The notes under the pieces are model-generated. The model searched no databases, was not told the origin of the DNA, and saw only the letters and a program-made list of their open reading frames with translations. A program made the position numbers and the translations under genes. Shown here piece by piece: positions 40,068 to 49,991 of a stretch of 64,000 nt of DNA. Numbering within the stretch: position 1 is the first letter of the stretch; every line of letters starts with the position of its first letter. Source of the stretch: Fulvimonas soli (GTDB taxonomy: Bacteria; Pseudomonadota; Gammaproteobacteria; Xanthomonadales; Rhodanobacteraceae); the NCBI RefSeq assembly GCF_003148905.1, contig NZ_QGHC01000002.1, forward strand, positions 310,001 through 374,000, in the 5' to 3' direction.

Positions 40068-40883
40068 ATGAGCACCGTCCCCGTTCCTGCTCCGGCCCGC
40101 GACCCGCTGCGTCCGCTGCGCTACCTGTGGCGCGTGCCGCTGCTGCTGCTGCACGTGCTGCTCGGCGTGCTGCTGTGCGCCTTCATCCTGAGCTGGAACC
40201 GGCACCGCGTGATGAGGGACGGCCGCGAGCCGTTCGCGCACCGCATGATCCGCTGGTGGTCCACCGCGCTGCTGCGCATCTTCGGGCTGCGCTCGGTGCG
40301 CTTCGGCCAGGCGCTGCCCGACCCGGTGCTGTTCGTCGCCAACCACACCTCGTGGATCGACATCGAGCTGCTGCATTCGCAGCGCGCCGCCTGCTTCGTC
40401 GCCAAGGCGGAGATCGCGGGCTGGCCGCTGGTGGGCTGGCTGGCGGCCAACGGCGGCACCATCTTCCACCGCCGCGGCAGCAACCACTCGCTGGCGGCGG
40501 TGATGCAGACCATGGTCGAGCGCCTGCGCGAGGGCCGCTCGGTGGCGGTGTTCCCGGAAGGCGGCACCGGCCACAACGGCGTGCTCAAGGTGTTCCACGC
40601 GCGCATCTTCCAGGCCGCGCTGGACGCGCAGGTGCCGGTGCAGCCGGTGGCGCTGCGCTTCGCGCGCGGCGGGCGGCGGGTGGTCGACGCCGGCTTCCGC
40701 GAGGACGAGAGCTTCATGGGCAACTTCCTGCGCCTGCTCGGCGAGGCGCCGCTGGACGCGGAGGTGCACTTCCTGCCGCCGGTGCCGGCGATGCCGGAGG
40801 CGCGCCGGCGCATGGCCGAGCTCGCGCGCGAGCGCATCGCCGCCGCGCTGGAAGACCCCGCGCCGGAGCGCACGGCGGCATGA
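40068..40883 (+). CDS. PlsC-like lysophospholipid acyltransferase
   Basis: The 271-residue protein has an N-terminal membrane helix (about 22-42, RVPLLLLHVLLGVLLCAFIL) and the acyltransferase motifs NHTSWID (His93 and Asp98, catalytic HX4D) and FPEGGTG (substrate binding). PlsC-type enzymes acylate 1-acylglycerol-3-phosphate; related membrane enzymes acylate lipids such as ornithine lipids. The C-terminal part is standard. Its stop overlaps the start of the hydrolase gene (ATGA), so the two are translated together. Confidence 0.88.
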   Translation: MSTVPVPAPARDPLRPLRYLWRVPLLLLHVLLGVLLCAFILSWNRHRVMRDGREPFAHRMIRWWSTALLRIFGLRSVRFGQALPDPVLFVANHTSWIDIELLHSQRAACFVAKAEIAGWPLVGWLAANGGTIFHRRGSNHSLAAVMQTMVERLREGRSVAVFPEGGTGHNGVLKVFHARIFQAALDAQVPVQPVALRFARGGRRVVDAGFREDESFMGNFLRLLGEAPLDAEVHFLPPVPAMPEARRRMAELARERIAAALEDPAPERTAA

Positions 40884-41902
40884 GCCTGCCGCGCGGCGCG
40901 GATTTCCGTCCGCCCTGGCCGCTGACCAGCGGCCACGTCCAGACCATGCTCTCCTCCAGCGGCGTGCGCCGGCTGCTGCTGCCGCGCGCCGCGCAGGCGG
41001 TGCAGCAGGGCGCGCAGCCGACCACGGTGGACGGCGGCGACGGCGTGCGCCTGACCGGCGCGTTCACCGCGCAGCAGGCGCTGGCGCGCCCGCGCGGGCT
41101 GGCCGTGCTGTTCCACGGCTGGGAGGGCAGCGTCGATTCCACCTACGTGCTGCAGACCGGCAGCCGCCTGCTCGCCGACGGCTGGGACGTGTTCCGCCTC
41201 AACTTCCGCGACCACGGCGACAGCCACCACCTCAACGAGGCGCTGTTCCACTCCTGCCGCATCGACGAGGTGATGCACGCGCTCACCGACATCGCGCGGC
41301 GCTGGCCGGCGCGGCCGCTGGCGCTGGCCGGCTTCTCGCTGGGCGGCAACTTCGCGCTGCGCGCGGCGCTGCGCGCGCCGGCCTGGGACGTGCCGCTGGC
41401 CTACGCGCTGGCGGTGTGCCCGATCATCGACCCGGGCGAGGGCCTGTTCGCGCTGGAGCGGCAGGCGCCGTGGTTCTACCAGGCCTACTTCATGAACAAG
41501 TGGCGGCGCTCGCTGAAGCTCAAGCAGGCGGCCTTCCCGCAGCACCGCTACTTCGAGCTGGCCGAGCTGAAGCAGAACCTGCGCGGGCTCACCGAGGCGC
41601 TGGTGCTGCGGCACACCGACTTCGACTCGCTGCAGGCCTACCTGGACGGCTACTCGGTGGCGCGCGACGCGCTGAAGGCGATGGCCATCCCGGCGACCAT
41701 CCTCACCGCGCGCGACGATCCGATCATCCCGGTGGATGCGTTCGAGCGGCTGGAGCTGCCGCCGGGCGTGGAGCTGGACATCGCCGACTACGGCGGCCAC
41801 TGCGGCTTCATCCGCGGCCGCGACATGACCAGCTTCACCGACGAGTACATCGCCGCGCGCTTCAGCGCGGTGGCCGACGGCGGCTTCCCGCCCGCGGCCT
41901 AG
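40880..41902 (+). CDS. YheT-like alpha/beta hydrolase
   Basis: The 340-residue protein has the hydrolase elbow GFSLGGN with nucleophile Ser153, the oxyanion region VLFHGWEGSVDSTYV, and a late Asp/His pair (TARDDPIIP and GGHCGFIRG). The YheT family (PF00561-like, with the LFHGWEGS variant) are putative esterases of unknown substrate. It starts in the ATGA overlap with the acyltransferase gene, which suggests a lipid-related role. Confidence 0.84.
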   Translation: MSLPRGADFRPPWPLTSGHVQTMLSSSGVRRLLLPRAAQAVQQGAQPTTVDGGDGVRLTGAFTAQQALARPRGLAVLFHGWEGSVDSTYVLQTGSRLLADGWDVFRLNFRDHGDSHHLNEALFHSCRIDEVMHALTDIARRWPARPLALAGFSLGGNFALRAALRAPAWDVPLAYALAVCPIIDPGEGLFALERQAPWFYQAYFMNKWRRSLKLKQAAFPQHRYFELAELKQNLRGLTEALVLRHTDFDSLQAYLDGYSVARDALKAMAIPATILTARDDPIIPVDAFERLELPPGVELDIADYGGHCGFIRGRDMTSFTDEYIAARFSAVADGGFPPAA

Positions 41903-42071
41903 TCCTTTTCCTACGCCGTCCTGCCGGCCGCCTCCTGGCCGTGCGGCGGATGTACGGCGCCGGCGGCGGCGGCGAAGAATGCGCACCGCATCCGCTGTTC
42001 TCGTTCCGAGGCCGGATCCCGCCGCCGGGCCCGGCCCGCCGCGGTCCGCCTCCCTGCCGGAGGGTACGCAC

Positions 42072-43301
42072 ATGGCGCGCAAGGTCATCAAGGTGAACCT
42101 GGACCTGGACCGCATCCACTGCTTCGACGAGGGCGACGGCTGGGGCAGCGCCGAGCCCTACCTCTGGACGGTGTTCTTCAAGATCGACGGCGACAGCGTG
42201 CGGCTGACCGACGGCCTCGCGCTGTCCGGCACGCCCACCGTGCAGGGCACGCCGGGCAGCCACGGCAACCTCGGCGACACCGACGTGGACGCCGGCGACG
42301 ACGTGGCCGTGCCCGCCGCGATCGGCGAGTGGGAGACCTTCCTCAAGCCGATCCCGGTGCCGGCCAGCCTGTCCGGGCTGGTGCAGGACCTGGGCGGCGT
42401 GGTCGGCGTGGTGGCGATCCTGATGGAGGAGGACAACGTCAGCGACGACGGCGCCGAGGCCGGCCACCGGGCGCTGGACGCGGCGGTGCGCGGCGCGCTG
42501 CAGCAGATCATCGACACCCGCAGCCTGACCAACCAGGACGTGTCCGACAGCGAGATCCAGGGCTTCACCGACGCCATCGAGGCCAGGGTGAAGGACGCCA
42601 TCGTCAGCCAGCAGAACGTGTTCGAGAACCTGTGGAGCTGGCTCAACCCGGACGACACCATCGGCGTGAAGGTGTTCGTGTTCAAGCACGACGACCTCGA
42701 CCCGGCGGTGAACCTGGACTTCTCGCAGCGCTGGCGGAACGAGGGCGACTGGGAGCTGTTCGGCCACCTCACCTCCGCGCCGCTGTGCCCGGTCGACGCC
42801 CTGAGCGGCCTGTTCGACGCCGCCCCGGCCGGCGGCGCGAAGCGGTCCGCCGCGGCGCCCGACCTCGGCCCGATGCGCGCCTTCCGCGACGGCGAGTACC
42901 GCCGCATGCCCGGCCTGGCGCCGTGGTTCGCGCTGGCCGAGCGCCACGCCGCGCGCGTGCTGCGCCTGGCGCTGGCGCAGCCGGAGCTGCTGGCCTCGGC
43001 GCGCAAGATGGTGGAGTGGGGCAACCTGATCGTGCAGCGGCCGGACGAGCGGCTGTCCGAGGAGCACGTGCGCCACGCCGAGCGCCTGCTCGCCGCGCTG
43101 TCGGCGCACCGCCGGCGCGACGCGCGCGTGGACGCCAGCCGCGCGCTGTCGGTGCTGCGCGCGCTGCACGGCAAGACCCACCGCGAGGCGATGCAGTTCC
43201 TCGCCAGCGTGGCGCCGGCGCGCCATCCCACCGTGGCGGGCAACCCCAGCGCGCGCGTGCAGCCGCGGCGGCGCGGCGGGGACGCGGCGGCCGGCGGCTG
43301 A
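42072..43301 (+). CDS. Unrecognised 409-residue protein
   Basis: The ATG at 42072 has GGAGGG 8 bp upstream. The N-terminal half is acidic and beta-rich (VIKVNLDLDRIHCFDEGDGW ... EPYLWTVFFKIDGDSVRL), with a C2- or lectin-like look; the middle includes VSDSEIQGFTDAIEARVKDA and a segment with aromatic residues (FSQRWRNEGDWELFGHL); the C-terminal third is Arg/Ala-rich and helical (AERLLAALSAHRRRDARVDA). There is no signal peptide or membrane helix. I do not recognise a family and give no function. It converges on the AAA ATPase gene, 7 bp apart, so the two are not co-transcribed. Confidence 0.8.
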   Translation: MARKVIKVNLDLDRIHCFDEGDGWGSAEPYLWTVFFKIDGDSVRLTDGLALSGTPTVQGTPGSHGNLGDTDVDAGDDVAVPAAIGEWETFLKPIPVPASLSGLVQDLGGVVGVVAILMEEDNVSDDGAEAGHRALDAAVRGALQQIIDTRSLTNQDVSDSEIQGFTDAIEARVKDAIVSQQNVFENLWSWLNPDDTIGVKVFVFKHDDLDPAVNLDFSQRWRNEGDWELFGHLTSAPLCPVDALSGLFDAAPAGGAKRSAAAPDLGPMRAFRDGEYRRMPGLAPWFALAERHAARVLRLALAQPELLASARKMVEWGNLIVQRPDERLSEEHVRHAERLLAALSAHRRRDARVDASRALSVLRALHGKTHREAMQFLASVAPARHPTVAGNPSARVQPRRRGGDAAAGG

Positions 43302-43308
43302 GCCGCGT

Positions 43309-44781
43309 TCAGTCCGCCGGCACGCAGCGCTCCCGCGCCCAGGCGCGCAGCGCGTCCACCTGCTCGCGCATCAGCACCGACAGCGGCCGCGTCTGCGCCA
43401 GCGCGGCGAGCACGCCGGCCTGGTCCGGCGGCGCGCCGGCGGTGTCGTACAGCGCGCTGACGATGGCCTGCTCGATCTCGGCGCCGGAGAAGCCCTCGCT
43501 CGCCGCGGCCAGTGAGGGCAGGTCGAAGTCCTCCGCCGGCAGCCGCCGGCGCGCCAGGTGCAGGCGGAAGATCTCCGCGCGCGTCGCCGCCGCGGGCAGG
43601 TCGACGAAGAAGATCTCGTCGAAGCGGCCCTTGCGCAGCAGCTCGGCGGGCAGCTCGCGCACCGCGTTGGCGGTGGCGACCAGGAACACCTTGGCCTTGC
43701 GCTCGGCCATCCAGGTGAGCAGGTAGCCGAGCACGCGGCGCGACACGCCGCCGTCCTCGCCGCCGCCGGCCAGGCCCTTCTCGATCTCGTCGATCCACAG
43801 CACGCACGGCGCCAGCAGCTCGGCGCCGCGCAGCGCCTCGCGCAGGTTCTTCTCGGTCTCGCCGTGGTACTTGTTGTACAGCGTGCCCATGTCCAGCCGC
43901 ACCAGCGGCACGCCGAAGCCGCCGGCCACCGCCTTGGCGGCCAGGCTCTTGCCGCAGCCCTGCACGCCCAGCAGCAGCACGCCGCGCGGCGGGTCCAGCG
44001 CGGGGTCGGGCGCGGCGGCGAGGAACGCGGCGCGGCGGCGCTGCACCCAGGCGCGCAGGCGCGCCGCGCCGGCCAGGTCGGCGAAGCTGGCGGCGGCGTA
44101 CTCGTAGTGCAGCAGGCCCGAGCGGTTGAGCAGCTCGAACTTGGCCTGCATCAGGCCGGGCAGGTCGGCCGGGGTCAGCGCGCCGTCGTCGTAGATCAGC
44201 TTGCGCACGATCCGCCGCGCGTCCGGCGCGGACAGCCCGACCAGGTTGCGCACCACGGTGCGCGCGGCGTCGTTGTCCACCTCCAGCCGGCGGCCGTGCT
44301 CGCGCTGCCAGGCGGCCGCCTCGCCGCGCAGGATCGCGGCCAGCTCCTTGAGGTCCGGCAGCGCCAGCGGCACGCGCACGGCCAGCGCCTCCAGCTCCTC
44401 CGGCAGCTCGATCCTCGCGCCGACCAGCACCACGGTGTGCGCGGCCGAGCGCTGCCGCTGCACGATCTCGCGCAGCTGGCGCAGGCTCATCGCGTAGCGC
44501 AGGAAGGGGTGGAAGTCGAACAGCAGGTACACGCCGCGCTCGGGCGCGGCGCGGATCGCCTCCAGCGTGCTGGTGGCGTCCGGCGCGCTCTCGCCGCCGT
44601 CCGGCTGCGCGAAGTCCAGCCGGGCCAGGCCGTCGGTGAGGGTCCAGCGCCACAGCGGGCGCAGCGCGCGCGCGATCACGTGGCGGAAGCACTCGATCAC
44701 CCGCTGCTCGTCCACCGTCTCGATCACCAGCAGCGGCGTGGCCGCGCGCACCAGCGTGGTGAGGTCTTCCAGTTCGGCCAT
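43309..44781 (-). CDS. Ycf46-like AAA ATPase
   Basis: The 490-residue protein has a helical N-terminal domain (about 1-250) and a C-terminal AAA domain with Walker A GVQGCGKS (272-279), Walker B VLWIDEIEK (327-335), sensor-1 VFLVATAN and arginine-finger region RKGRFDEIFFVDLP. This matches the Ycf46 group of cyanobacteria and plastids, related to FtsH/CDC48 ATPases but lacking a protease domain. The substrate is unknown. The ATG at 44781 has GGGGGA before it. Its gene is divergent from the sorbosone-dehydrogenase-like gene. Confidence 0.82.
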   Translation of the reverse strand: MAELEDLTTLVRAATPLLVIETVDEQRVIECFRHVIARALRPLWRWTLTDGLARLDFAQPDGGESAPDATSTLEAIRAAPERGVYLLFDFHPFLRYAMSLRQLREIVQRQRSAAHTVVLVGARIELPEELEALAVRVPLALPDLKELAAILRGEAAAWQREHGRRLEVDNDAARTVVRNLVGLSAPDARRIVRKLIYDDGALTPADLPGLMQAKFELLNRSGLLHYEYAAASFADLAGAARLRAWVQRRRAAFLAAAPDPALDPPRGVLLLGVQGCGKSLAAKAVAGGFGVPLVRLDMGTLYNKYHGETEKNLREALRGAELLAPCVLWIDEIEKGLAGGGEDGGVSRRVLGYLLTWMAERKAKVFLVATANAVRELPAELLRKGRFDEIFFVDLPAAATRAEIFRLHLARRRLPAEDFDLPSLAAASEGFSGAEIEQAIVSALYDTAGAPPDQAGVLAALAQTRPLSVLMREQVDALRAWARERCVPAD

Positions 44782-44882
44782 GCGTCCCCCGTCCTTCGGA
44801 GCGCGACACGATAGCATCGCGGTGCGTCTTCACGCCGGTGGCGCTACGCTTGCCTACCCCGACCGCCCGAGGAGCCTCTCCC

Positions 44883-45971
<1,089 letters not shown>

Positions 45972-46020
45972 GCCGCGGTCCGCGCTTTCATCCGTCACCC
46001 TTCGAGCCAGAGGAGCCGCC

Positions 46021-46644
46021 ATGCACCTGCGCAGCGACAACTTCAGGGACGGCCAGCCGATCCCGCCCGCCTTCGCCTTCGGCAAGCCGGGCGACCCGGT
46101 GGCGCTGTCGGACAACCTCAGCCCGCACCTGGCCTGGCGCGAGGCGCCGGCGAACACCCGCTCGTTCGTGCTCACCTGCATCGACGTGGACGTGCCCAGC
46201 CGCGGCGACGACGTCAACCAGGCCGGCCGCCGGGTGCCGGCCGAGCTGCCGCGGGTGGAGTTCGTGCACTGGCTGATGGCGAACATCCCGGCCGAGTGCG
46301 GCGAGCTGGCCGCCGGCGCGTGCAGCGACGGCATCGTGCCGCGCGGCAAGCGCGAGCCGATCGGCCCGCCGGGCAGCGTGCAGGGCCTGAACGACTACAC
46401 CGGCTGGTTCGCCGGCGACGCCGAGATGGCCGGCGACTACCTCGGCTACGACGGCCCGTGCCCGCCGTGGAACGACAGCCTGCTGCACCACTACCACTTC
46501 CGCATCCACGCGCTGGACGTGGCCAGGCTGCCGCTCAAGCCCGGCTTCACCCTGGCCGAGCTGCGCAAGGCGATGGCCGGGCACGTGCTGGCCACGGCCG
46601 AGCTGGTGGGCACCTACACGCTCAACCCGGAGCTGGCCGGCTGA
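46021..46644 (+). CDS. YbhB/YbcL-family (PEBP-like) protein
   Basis: The 207-residue protein belongs to the phosphatidylethanolamine-binding/Raf-kinase-inhibitor fold in its bacterial YbhB/YbcL form: [58 protein letters not shown] and the C-terminal [15 protein letters not shown]. The Asp-Pro/Gly-x-His ligand pocket is present. There is no signal peptide. Cellular role unknown. It follows the sorbosone-dehydrogenase-like gene and likely shares its transcript. Confidence 0.9.
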   Translation: MHLRSDNFRDGQPIPPAFAFGKPGDPVALSDNLSPHLAWREAPANTRSFVLTCIDVDVPSRGDDVNQAGRRVPAELPRVEFVHWLMANIPAECGELAAGACSDGIVPRGKREPIGPPGSVQGLNDYTGWFAGDAEMAGDYLGYDGPCPPWNDSLLHHYHFRIHALDVARLPLKPGFTLAELRKAMAGHVLATAELVGTYTLNPELAG

Positions 46645-46771
46645 GCGCGCGGGCCGGCGCGCGGGCGCGGCGCCGACCTTCACGCGCAGATGGCATCCCG
46701 CCGCGGATCATGCCGGCACGTCCCTCGGCCGCCTGCCTCGCGGGCGCGCCGCCCCCAGCGAGGATACCGTC

Positions 46772-46927
46772 ATGCTGCACTACGCCATCGTCTTCCTGAT
46801 CATCGCCATCATCGCCGCGATCTTCGGCTTCGGCGGCATCGCCGGCACCGCCGCCGGCATCGCCAAGATCCTCTTCATCATCTTCCTGATCCTGGCGGTG
46901 ATCTCGTTCTTCCGCCGCAAGACCTGA
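46772..46927 (+). CDS. DUF1328 small membrane protein (YtjA-like)
   Basis: A 51-residue protein, [20 protein letters not shown]..., with two membrane helices separated by [12 protein letters not shown] and ending FFRRKT, the DUF1328/YtjA pattern. These proteins are commonly stress-induced, but the molecular role is unknown. It starts at 46772, with AGGATA upstream, and leads a row of envelope genes. Confidence 0.9.
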   Translation: MLHYAIVFLIIAIIAAIFGFGGIAGTAAGIAKILFIIFLILAVISFFRRKT

Positions 46928-46993
46928 AGGGCACCGCGGGCGCTGTGAATCCGCCGCCGCATGCGCCACAGTTAGTCCAACCCGGAGACCACC

Positions 46994-47368
46994 ATGAGCA
47001 AGTCCCCGCAGACCGCCACCGACGAGATCCAGAACAAGGCCGACAGCCGCATCGACCAGGGCGCCGAGCGCATCAAGCAGGCCACCTCCGAGGCCGTGGC
47101 CACCACCAAGGAGGCGGTGGAGCGCGCCGCCGACCGCGTGGAGGCCGGCGTGCACCACGCCACCGACCGCGCCGCCGCGGCCGCCCACCGCGCCACCGAC
47201 AAGGCGGGCGAGCTGGGCGAGCGCGGCCGCGAAGCCTACGAGGAGGCCATCGACACGGCCGACGCCTGGCTGGAGCAGGCGCGCGACTACGTGCGGCGCA
47301 AGCCGGTGCAGTCGGTGGCGATCGCGCTGGGCGCCGGCTGGCTGCTCGGCCGCCTGCTGCGGCGCTGA
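46994..47368 (+). CDS. DUF883/ElaB-YqjD-family membrane-anchored protein
   Basis: The 124-residue protein is mostly a long charged amphipathic helix (residues 5-95, with repeats like AERIKQATSEAVATTKEAVE) and ends in a C-terminal hydrophobic anchor with a Gly motif (PVQSVAIALGAGWLLGRLLRR). In E. coli the family (YqjD, ElaB) is inner-membrane and associates with ribosomes in stationary phase. GGAG precedes the ATG. It is 17 bp before a YqjE-like gene, matching the E. coli yqjD-yqjE order. Confidence 0.9.
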   Translation: MSKSPQTATDEIQNKADSRIDQGAERIKQATSEAVATTKEAVERAADRVEAGVHHATDRAAAAAHRATDKAGELGERGREAYEEAIDTADAWLEQARDYVRRKPVQSVAIALGAGWLLGRLLRR

Positions 47369-47385
47369 CCGGCGCGGACGCGGGC

Positions 47386-47847
47386 ATGGGCGAACCCGAA
47401 CAGACCCCGCCATCGCCCACGCCGCCGGCGGCCGCGAGCGGGCTGCTGGACGAGCTGCTGCGCTTCGCCGGCGCGTTCAAGCGGCTGTTCGGCGCCCAGC
47501 TCGGGCTGCTCGCCGCCGAGCTGGGGCTGGCGCGCAGCGCGGTGTCCTGGCTGCTGGTCGCGGCGCTGGGCGCCACCGTGGCCGGGGTCGCGGCGGGCCT
47601 GACCCTGCTGGCGCTGGTCGGCCTGGCGCTGGCGCAGTGGTTCGGCTCCTGGCTGTGGGCGCTGCTGGCGCTGCTGCTGCTGGAGCTGCTGTTCCTGGGC
47701 GGCGCCGTGCTGCTGTTCCGCCGCTGCATGCACTGGATGAGCCTGCCCGCCACACGCGGCGAGTGGAGTGCGATGATGCGCGAAACCAAGGCCGACGCCC
47801 GCGCGCGCATCGACGCGCAGGCGGCCGGGGAGGAACGAGCGCCATGA
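47386..47847 (+). CDS. YqjE-like (phage holin superfamily) membrane protein
   Basis: The 153-residue protein has a soluble N-terminus, an amphipathic region (LLRFAGAFKRLFGAQLGLLA), two strong membrane helices (about 52-75 and 80-105) and a charged C-terminal tail. It matches the putative actinobacterial-holin/YqjE domain. The name does not imply a prophage here: it lies in a yqjD-yqjE type operon. Its TGA overlaps the ATG of the next gene. Confidence 0.82.
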   Translation: MGEPEQTPPSPTPPAAASGLLDELLRFAGAFKRLFGAQLGLLAAELGLARSAVSWLLVAALGATVAGVAAGLTLLALVGLALAQWFGSWLWALLALLLLELLFLGGAVLLFRRCMHWMSLPATRGEWSAMMRETKADARARIDAQAAGEERAP

Positions 47848-48134
47848 ACATCTTCCGCCAGCATGCCCGGGTGCGCGCCGCGCGGGCGCAGCTGACCGCC
47901 GCGCGCCACGCGCTGCAGGAACCGGCCGCGGCGCTGCTCGCGCGCGGCCACGCCCATCCGCTGGGCACGCTGGGCATCGCCGCCGGCGCCGGCTTCGTGC
48001 TGGGCCGGCTGGACGTGCACCCGCTGCGCGTGCCGGGCGTCGGTCCGCTGCTGGGCAGCGGCGCGGCGGGCCTGCTCGCGCAGGGCGCGCGGCTGTTCGC
48101 CGACCTGCTCGGGGGAGACGGCGACACCGCATGA
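47844..48134 (+). CDS. 96-residue protein in the YqjE operon (YqjK position)
   Basis: The protein has a basic helical N-terminus (MNIFRQHARVRAARAQLTAA) and a Gly-rich, moderately hydrophobic centre (GTLGIAAGAGFVLGRL) that could be a membrane anchor. It occupies the place of yqjK in the E. coli yqjC-D-E-K order, but I see no clear sequence match. ATGA overlaps at both ends couple it to its neighbours, which supports it as a real gene. Confidence 0.65.
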   Translation: MNIFRQHARVRAARAQLTAARHALQEPAAALLARGHAHPLGTLGIAAGAGFVLGRLDVHPLRVPGVGPLLGSGAAGLLAQGARLFADLLGGDGDTA

Positions 48135-49279
48135 GCGCCCCCGAGTCCCTTGCGCCGCCGGCGGCCACGGCCGACCCGGTGCCCGCCGCGGTGCCCGCGA
48201 CCCCGCGCCGCGACCCCGCCCTGCAGGGCGCGCACGGCATGCGCCGCCACCTGCGCGCGATCCGCCTGCTGCTCAACGCGCTGCTCGTGCTGGCGCTGCT
48301 GTACACCGTCACGCTCACCCGCGCCCTGCTGATCCCGCTGGTGCTGGCCGCCTTCATCGGCCTGGCGCTGAACCCGATGGTCGCCGGCGCGGCGCGGCGC
48401 GGCGTGCCGCGCTGGCTGTCCGCCTGCGTGCTGATGGTGGCGCTGGTCGGCGGCACCGGCGCCGGCATCGGCCTGCTGGCGCAGCCGGCGATCGGCTGGT
48501 TCCACAACGCGCCGGCGGCGATCAAGAGCTTCGTGCCCAAGCTCAAGGCCCTGACCCAGCCGATCGAGGCGGCCAACCGCGCCACCCAGACGCTGGTCTC
48601 CGGGCAGACCGTGCGGGTGCAGCCGCCGCGGCCGGCAGCGGTGGCGATCACCGTCTGGGACGTGATCGCCAAGGCGCCGCAGGTGCTGGCCGCGATCCTC
48701 ACCGTGGTGCTGCTGGTGTTCTTCTTCCTGATCTTCGGCGACGTGCTGCTGCGCCGGCTGGTGGAGATCGCGCCCAGCTTCGCCTACAAGCGGCACGCGG
48801 TGGTGATCGTGCGCGGCATCCAGACCGAGGTGTCGCGCTACATCCTCACCACCGTGCTGATCAACGCCAGCCTGGGCCTGCTCACCGCCGGCATGCTGTG
48901 GCTGTACAAGGTGCCCGACCCGCTGCTGTGGGGCACGGTGGCGGCGCTGGCCAACTTCATCCCCTACGTCGGCGCGATCGCCACCACCACGCTGCTGGCG
49001 CTGGTCGGCCTGATCAACTTCGACAACGTGGGCGAGGCGCTGCTGCCGGCCTTCACCTTCGCCTGCATCACGGTGGTCGAGGGCAACCTGATCACGCCGA
49101 TGATCCAGGGCCGGCGCATGCGGCTGTCGCCGATCGCGATCCTGCTGTGGCTGCTGATCTGGGGCTGGCTGTGGGGCATCCCCGGCGCGCTGCTGGCGGT
49201 GCCGATGCTGACCAGCTTCAAGCTGATCGCCGAGCGCGTGCGCGGCTGGGCGTGGTTCGCGCACATGGTGCAGCGCTAG
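48131..49279 (+). CDS. AI-2E-family transporter
   Basis: The 382-residue membrane protein belongs to the AI-2E (YdgG/TqsA/PerM) family: after a Pro/Ala-rich cytoplasmic N-terminus it has about eight helices, with the family signature PLLWGTVAALANFIPYVGAI and the C-terminal VEGNLITPMIQGRRMRLSPI. Members export autoinducer-2 or act as Na+/H+ antiporters or general permeases, and which applies here cannot be told. It is the last gene of the DUF883-YqjE operon, coupled by an ATGA overlap. Confidence 0.87.
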   Translation: MSAPESLAPPAATADPVPAAVPATPRRDPALQGAHGMRRHLRAIRLLLNALLVLALLYTVTLTRALLIPLVLAAFIGLALNPMVAGAARRGVPRWLSACVLMVALVGGTGAGIGLLAQPAIGWFHNAPAAIKSFVPKLKALTQPIEAANRATQTLVSGQTVRVQPPRPAAVAITVWDVIAKAPQVLAAILTVVLLVFFFLIFGDVLLRRLVEIAPSFAYKRHAVVIVRGIQTEVSRYILTTVLINASLGLLTAGMLWLYKVPDPLLWGTVAALANFIPYVGAIATTTLLALVGLINFDNVGEALLPAFTFACITVVEGNLITPMIQGRRMRLSPIAILLWLLIWGWLWGIPGALLAVPMLTSFKLIAERVRGWAWFAHMVQR

Positions 49280-49318
49280 GCGCGGCTCCATGCCGTCGGA
49301 GGGCGGGCGGCGCGCGGC

Positions 49319-49969
49319 TCACTCGCCGGCGACGCGCACCACCAGCTTGCCGAAGTTGCGCCCCTCGAGCAGGCCGATGAACGTGGCGGGCGCGTTCTCC
49401 AGCCCCTCGACGCGGTCCTTGCGCAGCCTCACCCGGCCGGCCGCGAGCCAGGCGCCCATGTCGCGGCGGAACGCCGCGAACGCGCCGGTGGCCGCGGCCA
49501 CCACCACGGTCTCGCCCGGCTTCGGCTGGCCGATGTCGAGCAGCCCGACGCAGGCGGCGAACGCGGGCATGCCGAGCCCGCCCAGCGCCAGCGAAGGCTG
49601 CGCCAGGTCGCCGCCGTCGGACAGCGCGTAGCCCTGCCAGCCGGCGTTGCCCAGCACCAGCTCGCCGGCGGGGAAGCCGGGATGGCGCGAGGCGACCACG
49701 CGGCTGACCGCGCCGCCCACCATCGGCGCACCCAGCGGCACCGCCGGCGCGTAGCGGGTGCCGCCCTCGTCCATCAGGTTGCGCATGTAGGGATCGAGCG
49801 AGAGGTACAGCGTGCGCAGCAGCACCTGGCCGTCCCGCGGCTGCGGCACGGGCGCCTCGTCGAGGCGGAAGTCCCGCGCGGTCGGCAGCCCGCGCGGGCG
49901 CGCGGCCAGCAGGATGCGGCGGTTCACGGCGCCGTGCGGGAGCGGCGCGGTGTCGGCGGAAGTCGTCAT
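49319..49969 (-). pseudogene. NADPH-dependent oxidoreductase (CurA-like) with internal in-frame deletion
   Basis: The first 163 residues match the start of the zinc-independent MDR oxidoreductases (CurA/YncB-like; typical length about 335-345): AARPRGLPTARDF, LYLSLDPYMR, GLGMPAFAACVGLLDIGQPK, GETVVVAAATGA. The sequence then jumps directly to the family's C-terminus, FRRDMGAWLAAGRVRLRKD ... GLLEGRNFGKLVVRVAGE. About 120-125 residues are missing, including nearly all of the Rossmann NADPH domain. The frame is intact, so a 216-residue protein could still be made but should not bind cofactor. It is the last gene of the efflux operon. Confidence 0.8.
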
Positions 49970-49991
49970 CGGGCACCTCGTGCGGGTAGCC

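Noticed and set aside
47386-47847. Phage-holin-like gene as a sign of a prophage
   Set aside because: It sits in a yqjD-yqjE type chromosomal operon, with no integrase, structural phage genes or attachment sites nearby.
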